Part shown: one piece after another, positions 46,830-54,828 of the stretch
How the letters are laid out: the number at the start of each line of letters is the position of its first letter
How positions within the stretch are numbered: position 1 is the first letter of the stretch
Assembly (NCBI RefSeq): GCF_014648355.1
Contig: NZ_BMQY01000005.1
Coordinates: 372,001 to 436,000, forward strand
DNA: 64,000 nucleotides
Source of the DNA: Couchioplanes azureus
GTDB lineage: Bacteria > Actinomycetota > Actinomycetes > Mycobacteriales > Micromonosporaceae
Direction of reading: 5' to 3'
Notes under the pieces: generated by a model
Told to the model about the DNA's origin: nothing
Seen by the model: the letters and a program-made list of their open reading frames with translations, nothing else
The model's database searches: none
Position numbers and translations under genes: made by a program

Positions 46830-47972
46830 TCAGGCTACGACTTGCACGAAGTAGGCGTCGTTGTCCCAGACCCGGTTCTCGCGGATGAACGCGCCCAGCT
46901 TGTTGCCGCCGTTGGTGTTGTCGGTCTGGGGTATGTGCGCGATCGCCGCTCCGGCGCCGCCCTGGCGGGTGGAGGCGAAGGGGTACTCGTCGCACGAGTC
47001 GTCGGGGTACTGCTTGACGAACCCCGCGCACGAAATGTTGCGTTGGCTGTCGACGATTGCCGAGTTGGCCTGCCGCGTCAGCGGCGTACCGTCCACCCTG
47101 CCCGGGTGGCCCGGCAGGCTGGCCTGGGCGGAGGCGACGAAGGCCGCATGTTGCGGTGACGGCGGCGGGGCGGATCCGCTCAGCAGGAACACCGGCGTGG
47201 CGGCTGGGTAGACGCATCCGGGGCTGATCCTGCCGATGGTGGCGCTGTTGTCGCACCGCACGGTCGGCAACGCCGTCGTCGAGCCGGAGCCGGGCACGGT
47301 GGGCGGAGGGGACTCGAATGCCAGCTTGACCGCTTGGCTGCTCGTGACCGGGGTCGCGCCGGGGGTGTTGGAGGTGATCATCCAGCTTCCCCGCATGAAC
47401 GCGCCGACGACCAAAGGCAGCTTGGTGCTGCCGTTGCCCGCGACGGTGCAGGCGCCCGAGCAGACGGCGGTGCCATTGATGGTCGAGCCGGTCGCCGCTG
47501 CGCCGGTCAGGGTCTGCACGTAGGCTTTCGCGCCCATGGTCCAGGTGAGGGCCTTGTTGGAGACGGCGCCCCAGTAGATGACCATCACCGTGGCGGTGCC
47601 TTTGACCGTGCCCCGGTTGTCGAGGATCGCGGCGATCGTCTGGAACGCCGAGCATGCCGTCACGCGGGTTACCGGGGTATTGCAGAAGTCGGGTAGGGCG
47701 CTCGGGTCAGGATCAAGCTCCCATCCGGCGGCGGCCACCGATACGGCTTCCGCGGAAGCCGGTGGCTGGCTCGCCGGGCTGTGACTCGCCGAACGGAATT
47801 GGGCCAGCGCGGTCGGAAGCGTCTGTGGAATGACCTTGACGCAGACCCGGGCACGTGTGGAGTTGGTCCCATCACACAGCGGCGTGGCGATAGCCGCAGC
47901 GGGGGCCGTGAGGGAGAGTGCGGACGCCACCACCGCGGCCATGCCGGCGGCGAGGGAGGTACGGATACGCAA
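46830..47972 (-). CDS. Secreted protein with C-terminal NucA/NucB DNase domain
   Basis: 380 residues. Signal peptide LRIRTSLAAGMAAVVASALS then LTAPAAAIA; a ~230-residue middle region of beta-rich sequence (GTVKGTATVMVIYWGAVSNK, GAFMRGSWMITSNTPGATPV), and a C-terminal NucA/NucB nuclease domain (ISCAGFVKQYPDDSCDEYPF, GGAGAAIAHIPQTDNTNGGN, WDNDAYFVQV). The DEYPF acid and N-rich motif are the family's catalytic landmarks. TTG at 47972 preferred because AGGAGG precedes it. Exported DNase with polymorphic-toxin-like layout; the next gene may encode protection. Confidence 0.85.
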   Translation of the reverse strand: MRIRTSLAAGMAAVVASALSLTAPAAAIATPLCDGTNSTRARVCVKVIPQTLPTALAQFRSASHSPASQPPASAEAVSVAAAGWELDPDPSALPDFCNTPVTRVTACSAFQTIAAILDNRGTVKGTATVMVIYWGAVSNKALTWTMGAKAYVQTLTGAAATGSTINGTAVCSGACTVAGNGSTKLPLVVGAFMRGSWMITSNTPGATPVTSSQAVKLAFESPPPTVPGSGSTTALPTVRCDNSATIGRISPGCVYPAATPVFLLSGSAPPPSPQHAAFVASAQASLPGHPGRVDGTPLTRQANSAIVDSQRNISCAGFVKQYPDDSCDEYPFASTRQGGAGAAIAHIPQTDNTNGGNKLGAFIRENRVWDNDAYFVQVVA

Positions 47973-48149
47973 GATCTCCTCCTGAAGTCGGTCCAAGAGA
48001 TCTCGACGTTAGCAATACATTTAGATGTCTTGATTAAACCGCCTCGCAGGCGACGCCAGAGGCCACGCTCATGGAGCGACGGCAAGGACCGACCTTCCGA
48101 CGTTCGAGCTAGTCGGCACCGCCGGAAGGTCCCCTGTCCCCAAGTCCTC

Positions 48150-48215
48150 TAGCCTCCTGAACAAGGGAAACGAGGGGACAGTTCCGGACACCCCCGTTTC
48201 AGCGCTCCGCCGTTC
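48150..48215. repeat. Dispersed AICE repeat, copy A
   Basis: Contains gggaaacgaggggaca, then acacccccgtttcagcgctc. Shared in outline with copies near 49130-49190 and 50699-50803. Lies upstream of the gene at 48291. Confidence 0.5.
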
Positions 48216-48290
48216 GCCCGGGTCGCCGTCGTCGACAGACAGGTCACAACACGATCGACGCAGGTCGACGAAGTCGCTTATCGTGCCGGG

Positions 48291-49049
48291 ATGATCACGG
48301 GATGGCGAGACCGGGTCACGTGGCTGATCGAAGCGCTGCGGCGATGGTCGGATCAGCCGCGCGGACAGCGCTTCGCGGGATGGTCGACGCGTCGCCGGTG
48401 GCTGGTGCTGGTTCTCCTCCCGACCCTGCTCGTGTGCTGCGGTGGGACCGTCGTCGCCGTGCCGGTGGCGTGGGTATGGCGGCTGACCGCCGAAGCAAGC
48501 CAGGGTGCAACGGCGCCGGATATCGCGGCGAGTCAGTACCTCCAGGCGCTCAGCTACGGCGAGGAGGAGGGCCTGATCACGGTGCTCGACGACGAGCGCG
48601 AGGACGAGCTGCTCACCGGCTGGCGGGAATACCGCGACGCGATGACGCGCAGCGAGGCAAGTCGGCTGAGCTTCGGAACGTTGACCGTCGGGCCGATCCA
48701 GGGCGGCCAGGCCGCCGTGACGGTCGACGTCACCGCTGTCTGGTGGAGCTCCGGCGGTGGTGCGTTGAGCCATCAGAGCGACGCGAAGACGTGGCGCTTC
48801 GAGACCCACGACGAGGACGGCAAGTGGCAGGTGGCCAGCGTCGAGGCGCCCGCATGGTGCGGCGGGTACGTCGCGCGATGCCCAGACGAGACGGCACCGT
48901 CGTCCAACAGTTCGCCGAGCCCGTCTCCGTCACCCTCGGATGATCTACTGGGGAACCCACGCTCGATGCTCAGGTGCGGGCCGAACGATCCGTTCCGGGC
49001 CTTGCATTCCTGCCCGCCAACATCCGAGCCGACGCCGAGCCAGTCGTGA
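48291..49049 (+). CDS. Membrane-anchored protein with extracytoplasmic domain
   Basis: 252 residues: cytoplasmic start, one anchor (WLVLVLLPTLLVCCGGTVVA, then VPVAWVWRL, residues ~38-65), an extracytoplasmic NTF2/DUF-like domain (AASQYLQALSYGEEEGLITV ... VTVDVTAVWWSSGGGALSHQ ... WQVASVEAPAWCGGYV) and a Ser/Pro-rich tail with Cys pairs. The fold resembles lumazine-binding-like domains of conjugation-associated membrane proteins. No known name. Confidence 0.65.
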   Translation: MITGWRDRVTWLIEALRRWSDQPRGQRFAGWSTRRRWLVLVLLPTLLVCCGGTVVAVPVAWVWRLTAEASQGATAPDIAASQYLQALSYGEEEGLITVLDDEREDELLTGWREYRDAMTRSEASRLSFGTLTVGPIQGGQAAVTVDVTAVWWSSGGGALSHQSDAKTWRFETHDEDGKWQVASVEAPAWCGGYVARCPDETAPSSNSSPSPSPSPSDDLLGNPRSMLRCGPNDPFRALHSCPPTSEPTPSQS

Positions 49050-49127
49050 CAGACACCTCCTGCGAACAGCGAGGCGCTGGCTAGCCGGAGCTAGCCGGTG
49101 ACGGTCTCACTGACCGATGGTGGGACG

Positions 49128-49190
49128 GGTGTCTCCCGTGTCCCCAGTGCCGCCGAAGGGGATTGAGCTGCCAAACTAGGGAGACAGCGT
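49128..49190. repeat. Dispersed AICE repeat, copy C
   Basis: gtgtccccagtgccgccgaa then ggattgagctgccaaactag: matches copy B (ccgctgtccccgaaggtgta then ttgagctggggaaacgag) with a few changes. Lies upstream of the membrane-protein gene at 49305. Confidence 0.45.
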
Positions 49191-49304
49191 GGATGGCGGT
49201 TGCCCCCGAACGCCCTGCAGTGACCGAGTGAGCCCACTGGCGAGCCTCAGAGGGTCTGGATCCCTGCTGCTGGACTTCCGCGGGCCAGTGTAGGTAAGGC
49301 TGAT

Positions 49305-50531
49305 ATGCAAGAGCACACGGACGGCAGCTCCAGCGACGCATCGTCGGCAAGGAGCACTGTAACGCTGCGCGAGTTGTTGACGAGAGCACTGCGAAAGCAG
49401 GGTTTCGGCGAGGTCTGCAAGGTTGAGCCGGGAACGAGTAACCGACTGGCCGACAGCCTGAGCCAGAACCTCTTATTTTCAATGCTATTGGGTTTCCTGC
49501 TATTTGCCTCGTTCCGACTCGGATGGGACTTCTGGATTACGGCGCTCGTGATCTTTGCCTCAATGCTTGGCCTTGTTCTGGCGGTTAGGGCCGGAGGATG
49601 CACAAACATGCTCGGCTATCTAGCCTATATGGCCGCATGGATCACCCTCGGTGTCTACCTATTCGCAAATGGGGACTACAGCACCTTATTCCTTACACAC
49701 TTGCTTCCGTTCCTCTTAGTGATCGGGACAAGGTGGGCCGTACGAGCTGTCCGCTTCACGGCACATGTTCCATTTTTTGTTCCGATTACTCTACTGCTAA
49801 TTCTAATGCCTTTGATATCGGAAGATCCGTGGCGAATAGCTGTAGCGGCGGAATGGAGGATCGGCTTACTGGCGGCCATTACACTAACACCGCTCTCCCT
49901 ATACCTACTCGTCCGCATGGCAAGACTCGACTCGACGACACTGCTCTTTAAGACGATCGACACGCTAAACGACCGGGACGTGCCAATGGAAGCCGTCTGG
50001 AAGCGCATCGACAAGCACCGCAATAAGCCCGCCGAACACATCGACGCCGACGCCGCCATTGTGCAACTTGCCGAGGCGTTGAATGCGGAAAAGGAAATCA
50101 CTACCGCTCGACTCGTCAAGGCTGTCATGTTGATCGAAAAGCGTTTCCGGCGGCTGGCATCCATTCGGGTGATGTCGGTTGTGGGCGGCGTATGGATTGC
50201 AGTCACCGGCTTGCTTTACGCGCTCGCGCTCACCATCATGCCCACCTCGCTGGCCGCCGATTGGTCCAAGTCGCAAGTAGAAACGCTCGATGCCGAGTTT
50301 TTTGCCTGGGATTTCAGTATTGTGACCAGTCCGTACCTTCAGGTTGCGCTATTGCTCGGCACCGTGGCAGCCGTGGGATTCGCGGGTTTCGTGCTTACAG
50401 AGGAGCAGTATTTTGAAGGGTTCACGAAAGGCGTCATCGGAAAGCCTGTTGAGCAATATTTGATGCTCGCCTTGCCATACCTTGCGGTTGCGGATGAGGA
50501 TCCCAACGAACCGAGCAAATCGGAGAGTTGA
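49305..50531 (+). CDS. Multi-pass membrane protein with cytoplasmic helical domain, AT-richer cargo gene
   Basis: 408 residues. A first set of helices (LLFSMLLGFLLFASFRLGWD, ITALVIFASMLGLVLAVRAG, YLAYMAAWITLGVYLFANGD, LLPFLLVIGTRWAVRAVRFT, ITLLLILMPLISEDPW, GLLAAITLTPLSLYLLVRMA), a ~80-residue soluble segment (DRDVPMEAVWKRIDKHRNKP, AAIVQLAEALNAEKEITTAR) and a second pair of helices (GVWIAVTGLLYALALTIMPT, QVALLLGTVAAVGFAGFVL). Third positions are clearly less GC-rich than chromosomal genes, indicating recent import. Family not recognised; membrane defence effectors and transport proteins are possible. Confidence 0.7.
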   Translation: MQEHTDGSSSDASSARSTVTLRELLTRALRKQGFGEVCKVEPGTSNRLADSLSQNLLFSMLLGFLLFASFRLGWDFWITALVIFASMLGLVLAVRAGGCTNMLGYLAYMAAWITLGVYLFANGDYSTLFLTHLLPFLLVIGTRWAVRAVRFTAHVPFFVPITLLLILMPLISEDPWRIAVAAEWRIGLLAAITLTPLSLYLLVRMARLDSTTLLFKTIDTLNDRDVPMEAVWKRIDKHRNKPAEHIDADAAIVQLAEALNAEKEITTARLVKAVMLIEKRFRRLASIRVMSVVGGVWIAVTGLLYALALTIMPTSLAADWSKSQVETLDAEFFAWDFSIVTSPYLQVALLLGTVAAVGFAGFVLTEEQYFEGFTKGVIGKPVEQYLMLALPYLAVADEDPNEPSKSES

Positions 50532-50910
50532 GCACAGTTCGCGAGGGCTTCGCCAACTACGGTCGAGGACTCTCAAAAATTTGTGAAACTGGCCCTAAGC
50601 TGCCACAATTCTAGGCACATTCGGGCCGCTCTGGCCCAAAGGGCGTCTTCGCCCAATCGGAGCGCATCTTTACGCCAGCTCTTGTACGTGCCGTCGATAC
50701 GCCGCGTCTCCGCTGTCCCCCATGTCCCCGCTGTCCCCGAAGGTGTATTGAGCTGGGGAAACGAGGGGGCCTGCCGGGGGACACTCCCCTTTGTTTCAGC
50801 GCTCTACCATCCAGCCCATCGACAGCCTCCCACAAGGCCGATTGTCGCATTCGTGTCGGCGCACCGACTATCAGGGCTGTTTTGGCTGGTCAGAGGAAGA
50901 CGATCGGCAC
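50532..50910. other. Non-coding right end of the AICE with repeat copy B (50699-50803)
   Basis: 379 bases between the membrane-protein gene and attR. Contains the tandem g/ctgtcccc units at 50710-50745, tattgagctggggaaacgag and ctttgtttcagcgctc at 50784-50803. No gene is seen. Likely the end region that pairs with int-proximal DNA in the excised circle. Confidence 0.5.
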
Positions 50911-50964
50911 ACTGTAAATCCGTCGCGAAAGCTACAGAGGTTCGAATCCTCTACCCGCCACCAC
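50911..50964 (+). repeat. attR (54-bp direct repeat, partial tRNA-Tyr)
   Basis: Identical to 32997-33050. Followed by a near copy of the tRNA terminator (50977-51014). Confidence 0.95.
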
Positions 50965-51025
50965 GAGGCACGAAAGGCCCCTCACCTGCTGAAACAGCGG
51001 ATGAGGGGCCTTCTTCGTCGGCCCC

Positions 51026-51428
51026 ACTCGGGACCGCGGCCTCGATACGCACGCAGGCTACGGCCCAAGTCTTGGGTGCTCTCCTGGCTGAGAAGAGTTC
51101 TTTGTACGGCCGCTTCGCCCGAGAGGCCGAGCTACTGCTGCTTGCCACCGACGCAGCCGTCTCAATGCGCGAGGGACCTACCAGCGACGCCGTTGCAGCC
51201 GATGCCGAAACGGCCGGCCACCACTTCAGGGAACTGGGTCGGCTAAGCACCGAGGTGAGGGTTCTCGGCGGGGAGGCCATACACGCGGCCGCGCTCCGTT
51301 TCATCAACGCATGCATGGACTACATGGGCCACGGCACTGACGAGACCCAAGACGCAGCCAGCAAGAAGCTCGCAGAGCTGAGCGCGCTGATGCACAACGA
51401 CGCGACCAGCCTGGTGCCACCTGGTTGA
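51026..51428 (+). pseudogene. 5'-truncated gene fragment right of attR
   Basis: An open frame with protein-like sequence (LLAEKSSLYGRFAREAELLL, TAGHHFRELGRLSTEVRVLG, AALRFINACMDYMGHGTDET) and a stop at 51426-51428 but no good start; it begins in the attR/terminator region. It looks like a helical cytoplasmic domain, as in the C-terminus of small membrane proteins, that lost its 5' end in an integration or deletion event. An internal start (ATG near 51172) would give only ~85 residues. Confidence 0.4.
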
Positions 51429-51429
51429 G

Positions 51430-51525
51430 TGCTGCTGACAGCACCCGGCGCGATGCCGAGGTACGCCGCCACATCCTTCGTCGTCCGCCACCCGGCCGCC
51501 GGGTCGGGCCGCGCTGTCGTCGTCA
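51430..51525 (-). pseudogene. 3'-truncated excisionase-like HTH gene
   Basis: GTG at 51525 starts MTTTARPDPAAGWRTTKDVA, then AYLGIAPGAVSS, the N-terminal HTH of actinobacterial excisionase/MerR-type proteins; the sequence then loses all similarity where the family would continue. A purine-rich GGAGAGA lies upstream. It abuts the fragment on the other strand, so a deletion joined two broken genes here. Confidence 0.5.
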
Positions 51526-51703
51526 CCAACTCATTCTCTCCGATCGAGCGAGGCGTGCTCCCGGGCGATGACCCAGCATGGCCGGCGTGGCACCCCTTGC
51601 CCGCCTGAGCCAGAGCCGAAGCGGTCATGGACGCGATACGATCTTGCGCTCCGATCCAGCTACGGGGATGCGGATCGATGGCCAGGGACGATGGAGGGTG
51701 CTC

Positions 51704-52198
51704 GTGTTGAAGACCTCGACGAAGAAGCTGTCGACGGCGGCCGCAGTGACCGGTGCCGTAGTGGCGTTGGGGCTGACGCCCGCCGGTCCGGCTCTGGCGG
51801 CTACGCCCGTGTGCAGCCAAGCCTGGCAGCTCAAGAGCGTGACCGGCGTAATCATCAACTTCGTGCCGCAAGCGCCCGGAGCGAAAGGGAACTCCAAGTT
51901 CCAGCCGACCTGCCAGCTGAAGAGAGGTCACAACAACCCTGGGGTCGGGGCGCTGCAGTACACCCTGAACCATTGCTACAACGCTCGTCTGACCATTGAC
52001 GGCAAGTTCGGGCCGAACACCGAATCCGCGCTGCGTGCGGCACAGCGGAAGGTGGGGGCCAAGGTGGACGGCATCTTCGGACCGGACACGCGGTTCCGTC
52101 TGAAGTACGTCCAGGGTTCGACGCCAGCCACGTTCGCTCGCTGCATCGGCCCCTCCGACAACGGACAAAGCTTCACCCTGCGCAAGCGCCAGGGGTAG
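51704..52198 (+). CDS. Secreted peptidoglycan-binding-domain protein
   Basis: 164 residues with a Sec signal peptide (KTSTKKLSTAAAVTGAVVAL, then GLTPAGPALAA) and a C-terminal PG_binding_1 repeat (YNARLTIDGKFGPNTESALR, AAQRKVGAKVDGIFGPDTRF). Four Cys suggest disulfides (PVCSQ, PTCQL, NHCYN, ARCIG). GTG at 51704 chosen for GGAGGG five bases upstream. Probably binds the cell wall; no catalytic domain is present. Confidence 0.8.
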   Translation: MLKTSTKKLSTAAAVTGAVVALGLTPAGPALAATPVCSQAWQLKSVTGVIINFVPQAPGAKGNSKFQPTCQLKRGHNNPGVGALQYTLNHCYNARLTIDGKFGPNTESALRAAQRKVGAKVDGIFGPDTRFRLKYVQGSTPATFARCIGPSDNGQSFTLRKRQG

Positions 52199-52352
52199 TG
52201 ATCGCAACGCGCTGATCTCGGGCTGAGACCGACCATGCAGACCCAGGTTCGAGGGTATGAGCGCCAGCAGAGACCAGGTCACGGATGGTGCCGATAGCGG
52301 ACGGACCGGATTGCCCGGAATATCCCCCCTGAGTCATCGATGAGCCGGAGCT

Positions 52353-53276
52353 ATGGGAAGCTTCGAGGCGATGAATGCGAACGCAGGGGCCGGTATGCGC
52401 CGCTGGGCGCCGACAGCGGTCACGGTGCTGGCGCTGCTGGGGGCCGCAGGTGCCGTCCTGACGATGGCCCAGCCTGACCAGCACGGGCCCGGCTCGCCGG
52501 TGGTCGCCGCCGCGCCCCGCTCCGCCCCTGCCGCCGCCCGTGGCGCCGCCCGTGCCGACGCCCCTACCGCCACGCCTGAGGGCCCTGAGGCCGCGACTGG
52601 CGCGGCAGGCGCCCCCACGGCCGCGTCCCCCGTCTCGCTGCGCGGTTCCTTCTCGGCAGAGCCCGATGTGACCGCCGTGCTGCGGCTGCCCGGCAGGCCG
52701 CCCGCGCGCGGCGAGGGGATGTTCCACACCGCTCTCGGCACCGGCCCCATCCTGGGACGCTCCGGCCCGCTGCGGACGTTCTCGGTCGCCGTCGAGAAGG
52801 GCATCGGCGAGGACACGGCCGCCTTCGCCGATGCCGTCGAGGAAATCCTCGGAGACGAGCGCAGCTGGACCGGCGGCGGCGTCCGCCTGCGGCGGGTCGG
52901 CCGCAACGCGGACTTCACCGTCTACCTGGCCTCGCGCACCCAGGCCGGTGCGATGTGCCTGGCCGGCGGCATCAACATCCGGGTGGACGGCCGTCCGTAC
53001 ACGTCCTGCCGGGTAGCCCACAGGGTGATCATCAACCTGGACCGGTGGCGGCTCTCCTCCCCCCGCTACACCGAGGCCAAGGTCCCGCTGGCCGTCTACC
53101 GGCAGTACGTGGTCAACCACGAGGTCGGCCATGAGCTCGGCCACCGCCATCAGGGCTGTCCGGGCCGGGGCCGGCCGGCCCCGGTCATGGTGCAGCAGAC
53201 CTTGAAGCTGCTCGGTTGCCGGCCGTACGCGTGGCCGCGGCGCAACGGCAAGGCGTGGACGGGGCCTCCCCTGTAA
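52353..53276 (+). CDS. DUF3152 metzincin-like secreted/membrane protein
   Basis: 307 residues. One N-terminal anchor or signal (TAVTVLALLGAAGAVLTMA, residues ~19-37), an Ala/Pro-rich linker, and the DUF3152 domain (RTFSVAVEKGIGEDTAAFAD, SWTGGGVRLRRVGRNADFTV, HRVIINLDRWRLSSPRYTEA). The zinc site VNHEVGHELGHRHQGC fits HExxHxxGxxH (HEVGHELGHRH), with Met-turn-like APVMVQQT. Typical of actinomycete surface proteins; substrate unknown. Start uncertain: ATG 52353, 52371 or 52395. Confidence 0.85.
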   Translation: MGSFEAMNANAGAGMRRWAPTAVTVLALLGAAGAVLTMAQPDQHGPGSPVVAAAPRSAPAAARGAARADAPTATPEGPEAATGAAGAPTAASPVSLRGSFSAEPDVTAVLRLPGRPPARGEGMFHTALGTGPILGRSGPLRTFSVAVEKGIGEDTAAFADAVEEILGDERSWTGGGVRLRRVGRNADFTVYLASRTQAGAMCLAGGINIRVDGRPYTSCRVAHRVIINLDRWRLSSPRYTEAKVPLAVYRQYVVNHEVGHELGHRHQGCPGRGRPAPVMVQQTLKLLGCRPYAWPRRNGKAWTGPPL

Positions 53277-53287
53277 CGCGCGCTTCT

Positions 53288-53332
53288 CCCGCCACCATGG
53301 CCCCTCACCTGCTGAACGGCGGGGAGGGGCCT
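53288..53332 (+). repeat. Third, degenerate copy of tRNA-Tyr tail plus terminator
   Basis: cttctcccgccaccatggcc is followed by cctcacctgctgaacggcgg and ggaggggccttg. Compared with attL: tRNA end ctacccgccacca and terminator cccctcacctgctgaaacag. A scar-like remnant of an earlier integration at the same tRNA. Confidence 0.6.
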
Positions 53333-53335
53333 TGT

Positions 53336-53632
53336 TCGATTGCGCGATGGTCGCAGGCTCTCCGGCCGACGGGCTTTCCTCGGTGCAGTTCGTGGCGCCG
53401 GTCCGGGCCATGACCGGCGCCGCCGACGTGACGCTCACCAGCCCCTACGGCACCGGCGCCGTGGTGAGCGCCGGGCGGCTGAACTACGTCAACCCGCCGG
53501 CCCCGGTGATCGACAATCTGCGGTCCTGCCCGTGCACGCGGCGGGTTCGGCGACCGTACAGGTCACCACGCCCGGTGGTGCCAGCGCTCCCGACGGCAAC
53601 GCCGCCTGCAACCGGGGTGGTGACGCTGTAGG
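53336..53632 (+). pseudogene. Frameshifted fragment of an IPT/TIG-domain protein
   Basis: One frame reads PADGLSSVQFVAPVRAMTGA, ADVTLTSPYGTGAVVSAGRL, NYVNPPAPVIDNL (IPT/TIG strand pattern), then near 53520 the sense shifts to another frame: VHAAGSATVQVTTPGGASAP, DGNAACN. A stop ends it at ~53630. Only about one and a half IPT repeats remain, without N-terminus. Confidence 0.5.
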
Positions 53633-53642
53633 CCGCCCGCGT

Positions 53643-54152
53643 TCAGTCGGCGAGATCGGCAGGGAAGACCACTCGGAAGCGTTCGAAGAGGACCTCCTGG
53701 TCCTCGGTCCAGACGGCGCCGCGGGCCGCGCAGGTGCGTTGCCAGTACGTGCGGTGCTCGGTGAGCCAGCTGGCGCGAGTGCGGTCGTCCTCACCCTCGT
53801 CGTGGGCGAACCGGTCGTCGACGCTGTGCAAGGGGCCGAGGCGTAGTTCCACCGTGCGCAGGACCATCCGGGGTACGCCGGAGCCGTCGCAGACGATCCA
53901 GTGTGCGCCGACCCGGGGAAGGGGCTCGCCCGCGGCGGCGAAGTCGTCGAAGAGGGCCGCGGTCGCCCGCTTCGTGCCCTGCCTGACCAGGTCGAGCAAC
54001 TCGTCGGCGAGTTCGGCGGAGTCGCCGAACCGCTCGACGGTGTAGTCCGGGCTCGCCTGCGCCGCGCCCGGCCGGGCGGCCGCGTACTCGGCCCACATCG
54101 CTGCCGCGGCGGCGATGTCGAGTGGAGCCGGGGCGCTGCGGGACTCGGTCAT
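53643..54152 (-). CDS. ASCH domain protein
   Basis: 169 residues: YTVERFGDSAELADELLDLV, RQGTKRATAALFDDFAAAGE (the family's KxATA motif), WIVCDGSGVPRMVLRTVELR, ASWLTEHRTYWQRTCAARGA. ASCH proteins are PUA-like and may bind RNA or hydrolyse modified nucleosides. ATG overlaps the stop of the methyltransferase gene by four bases. Confidence 0.9.
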   Translation of the reverse strand: MTESRSAPAPLDIAAAAAMWAEYAAARPGAAQASPDYTVERFGDSAELADELLDLVRQGTKRATAALFDDFAAAGEPLPRVGAHWIVCDGSGVPRMVLRTVELRLGPLHSVDDRFAHDEGEDDRTRASWLTEHRTYWQRTCAARGAVWTEDQEVLFERFRVVFPADLAD

Positions 54153-54769
54153 GAGGACATCGTGTCATCGGGCAACGGGCGGGCCAGGGTCAGGGCTTGG
54201 AAGCGGAAGCCCTGGTCGATCGTGTGGAAGTCGACGATCTCGAAGTACCGCGCGGCCGCCGTGAGGATCTGCTCGTCGGTACGGAAGGAGAAGAAGCGGC
54301 CGTCGTTCTCCATGATGCCCTCGGAGTCGACGCCTCCCCACATGCCCAGGAAGGCCAGGCCGCCCGGGGCGAGCGTCTCGCGGGTCGCGCTGAGCGCCTC
54401 GGCCAAGTTGGCGTCGGGTACGTGCAGCAGGCAGTTCATCGACCACACCGCGTCGAAGGACGCCGGGGTGAAGCCGAGGTGGAGGACGTCGCGTACCTCG
54501 GCGATCAGGCCTTTGCGGCGGCAGATCGCCACCTGCTGCGGGGAGATGTCGACCGCGGTCACCGTCAGGCCGGCAGTCGCGAAGTACAGGCTGTCCTGGC
54601 CGGTTCCCGCGCCTATCTCCAGCAGAGTCTTCGCCTGAGTGGCGCGGAGGCGGTCCAGGAACGCCGCGCGTTCGGAGAATTTCCAGGGTTGCTTCGCCGT
54701 CGCGTCGCGTTGCGGTGCTCGGGTGTCGTAGATGACGCGCAGGCTTTCGACCACTTCGTCGTAGCTCAT
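54149..54769 (-). CDS. Class I SAM-dependent methyltransferase
   Basis: 206 residues: motif I TLLEIGAGTGQDSLYFATAG (~residues 48-67), acidic residue VTAVDISPQQVAICRRKGLI, motif IV FDAVWSMNCLLHVPDANLAE and FLGMWGGVDSEGIMENDGRF. Small-molecule methyltransferase of the Methyltransf_11/25 group. Coupled to the ASCH gene. Substrate unknown. Confidence 0.9.
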   Translation of the reverse strand: MSYDEVVESLRVIYDTRAPQRDATAKQPWKFSERAAFLDRLRATQAKTLLEIGAGTGQDSLYFATAGLTVTAVDISPQQVAICRRKGLIAEVRDVLHLGFTPASFDAVWSMNCLLHVPDANLAEALSATRETLAPGGLAFLGMWGGVDSEGIMENDGRFFSFRTDEQILTAAARYFEIVDFHTIDQGFRFQALTLARPLPDDTMSS

Positions 54770-54828
54770 CGGGACCTCCCTCCTCTAGCCTGGCCTACCT
54801 GGCGAAGGAAGTCGCGCGGCGGCCCGAG

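Larger units (their letters stand above)
32997..50964. mobile_element. Integrated actinomycete integrative and conjugative element (AICE) in tRNA-Tyr
   Basis: About 17.9 kb bounded by perfect 54-bp direct repeats (32997-33050 and 50911-50964). Contents in minus-strand order from the left: DUF4352 lipoprotein-like gene, tyrosine integrase, excisionase, RepA-like ATPase, primase-polymerase, zinc-ribbon protein remnant, small Rep-region genes, TraB/FtsK translocase, repeat protein, NUDIX hydrolase, DUF2637 membrane protein and small partners; then plus-strand regulators and a mixed cargo (XRE, GNAT, secreted nuclease, membrane proteins). This is the int-xis-rep-tra layout of pSAM2-like elements, which move double-stranded DNA through a single FtsK-type pump. 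The right 5 kb is less GC-rich, implying recent cargo gain. Confidence 0.95.

Noticed and set aside
51320..52282. 320-codon minus-strand frame opposite the peptidoglycan-binding gene
   Set aside because: The plus-strand gene has a signal peptide and PG-binding motifs; only the short excisionase-like head at 51430-51525 within this frame looks real.
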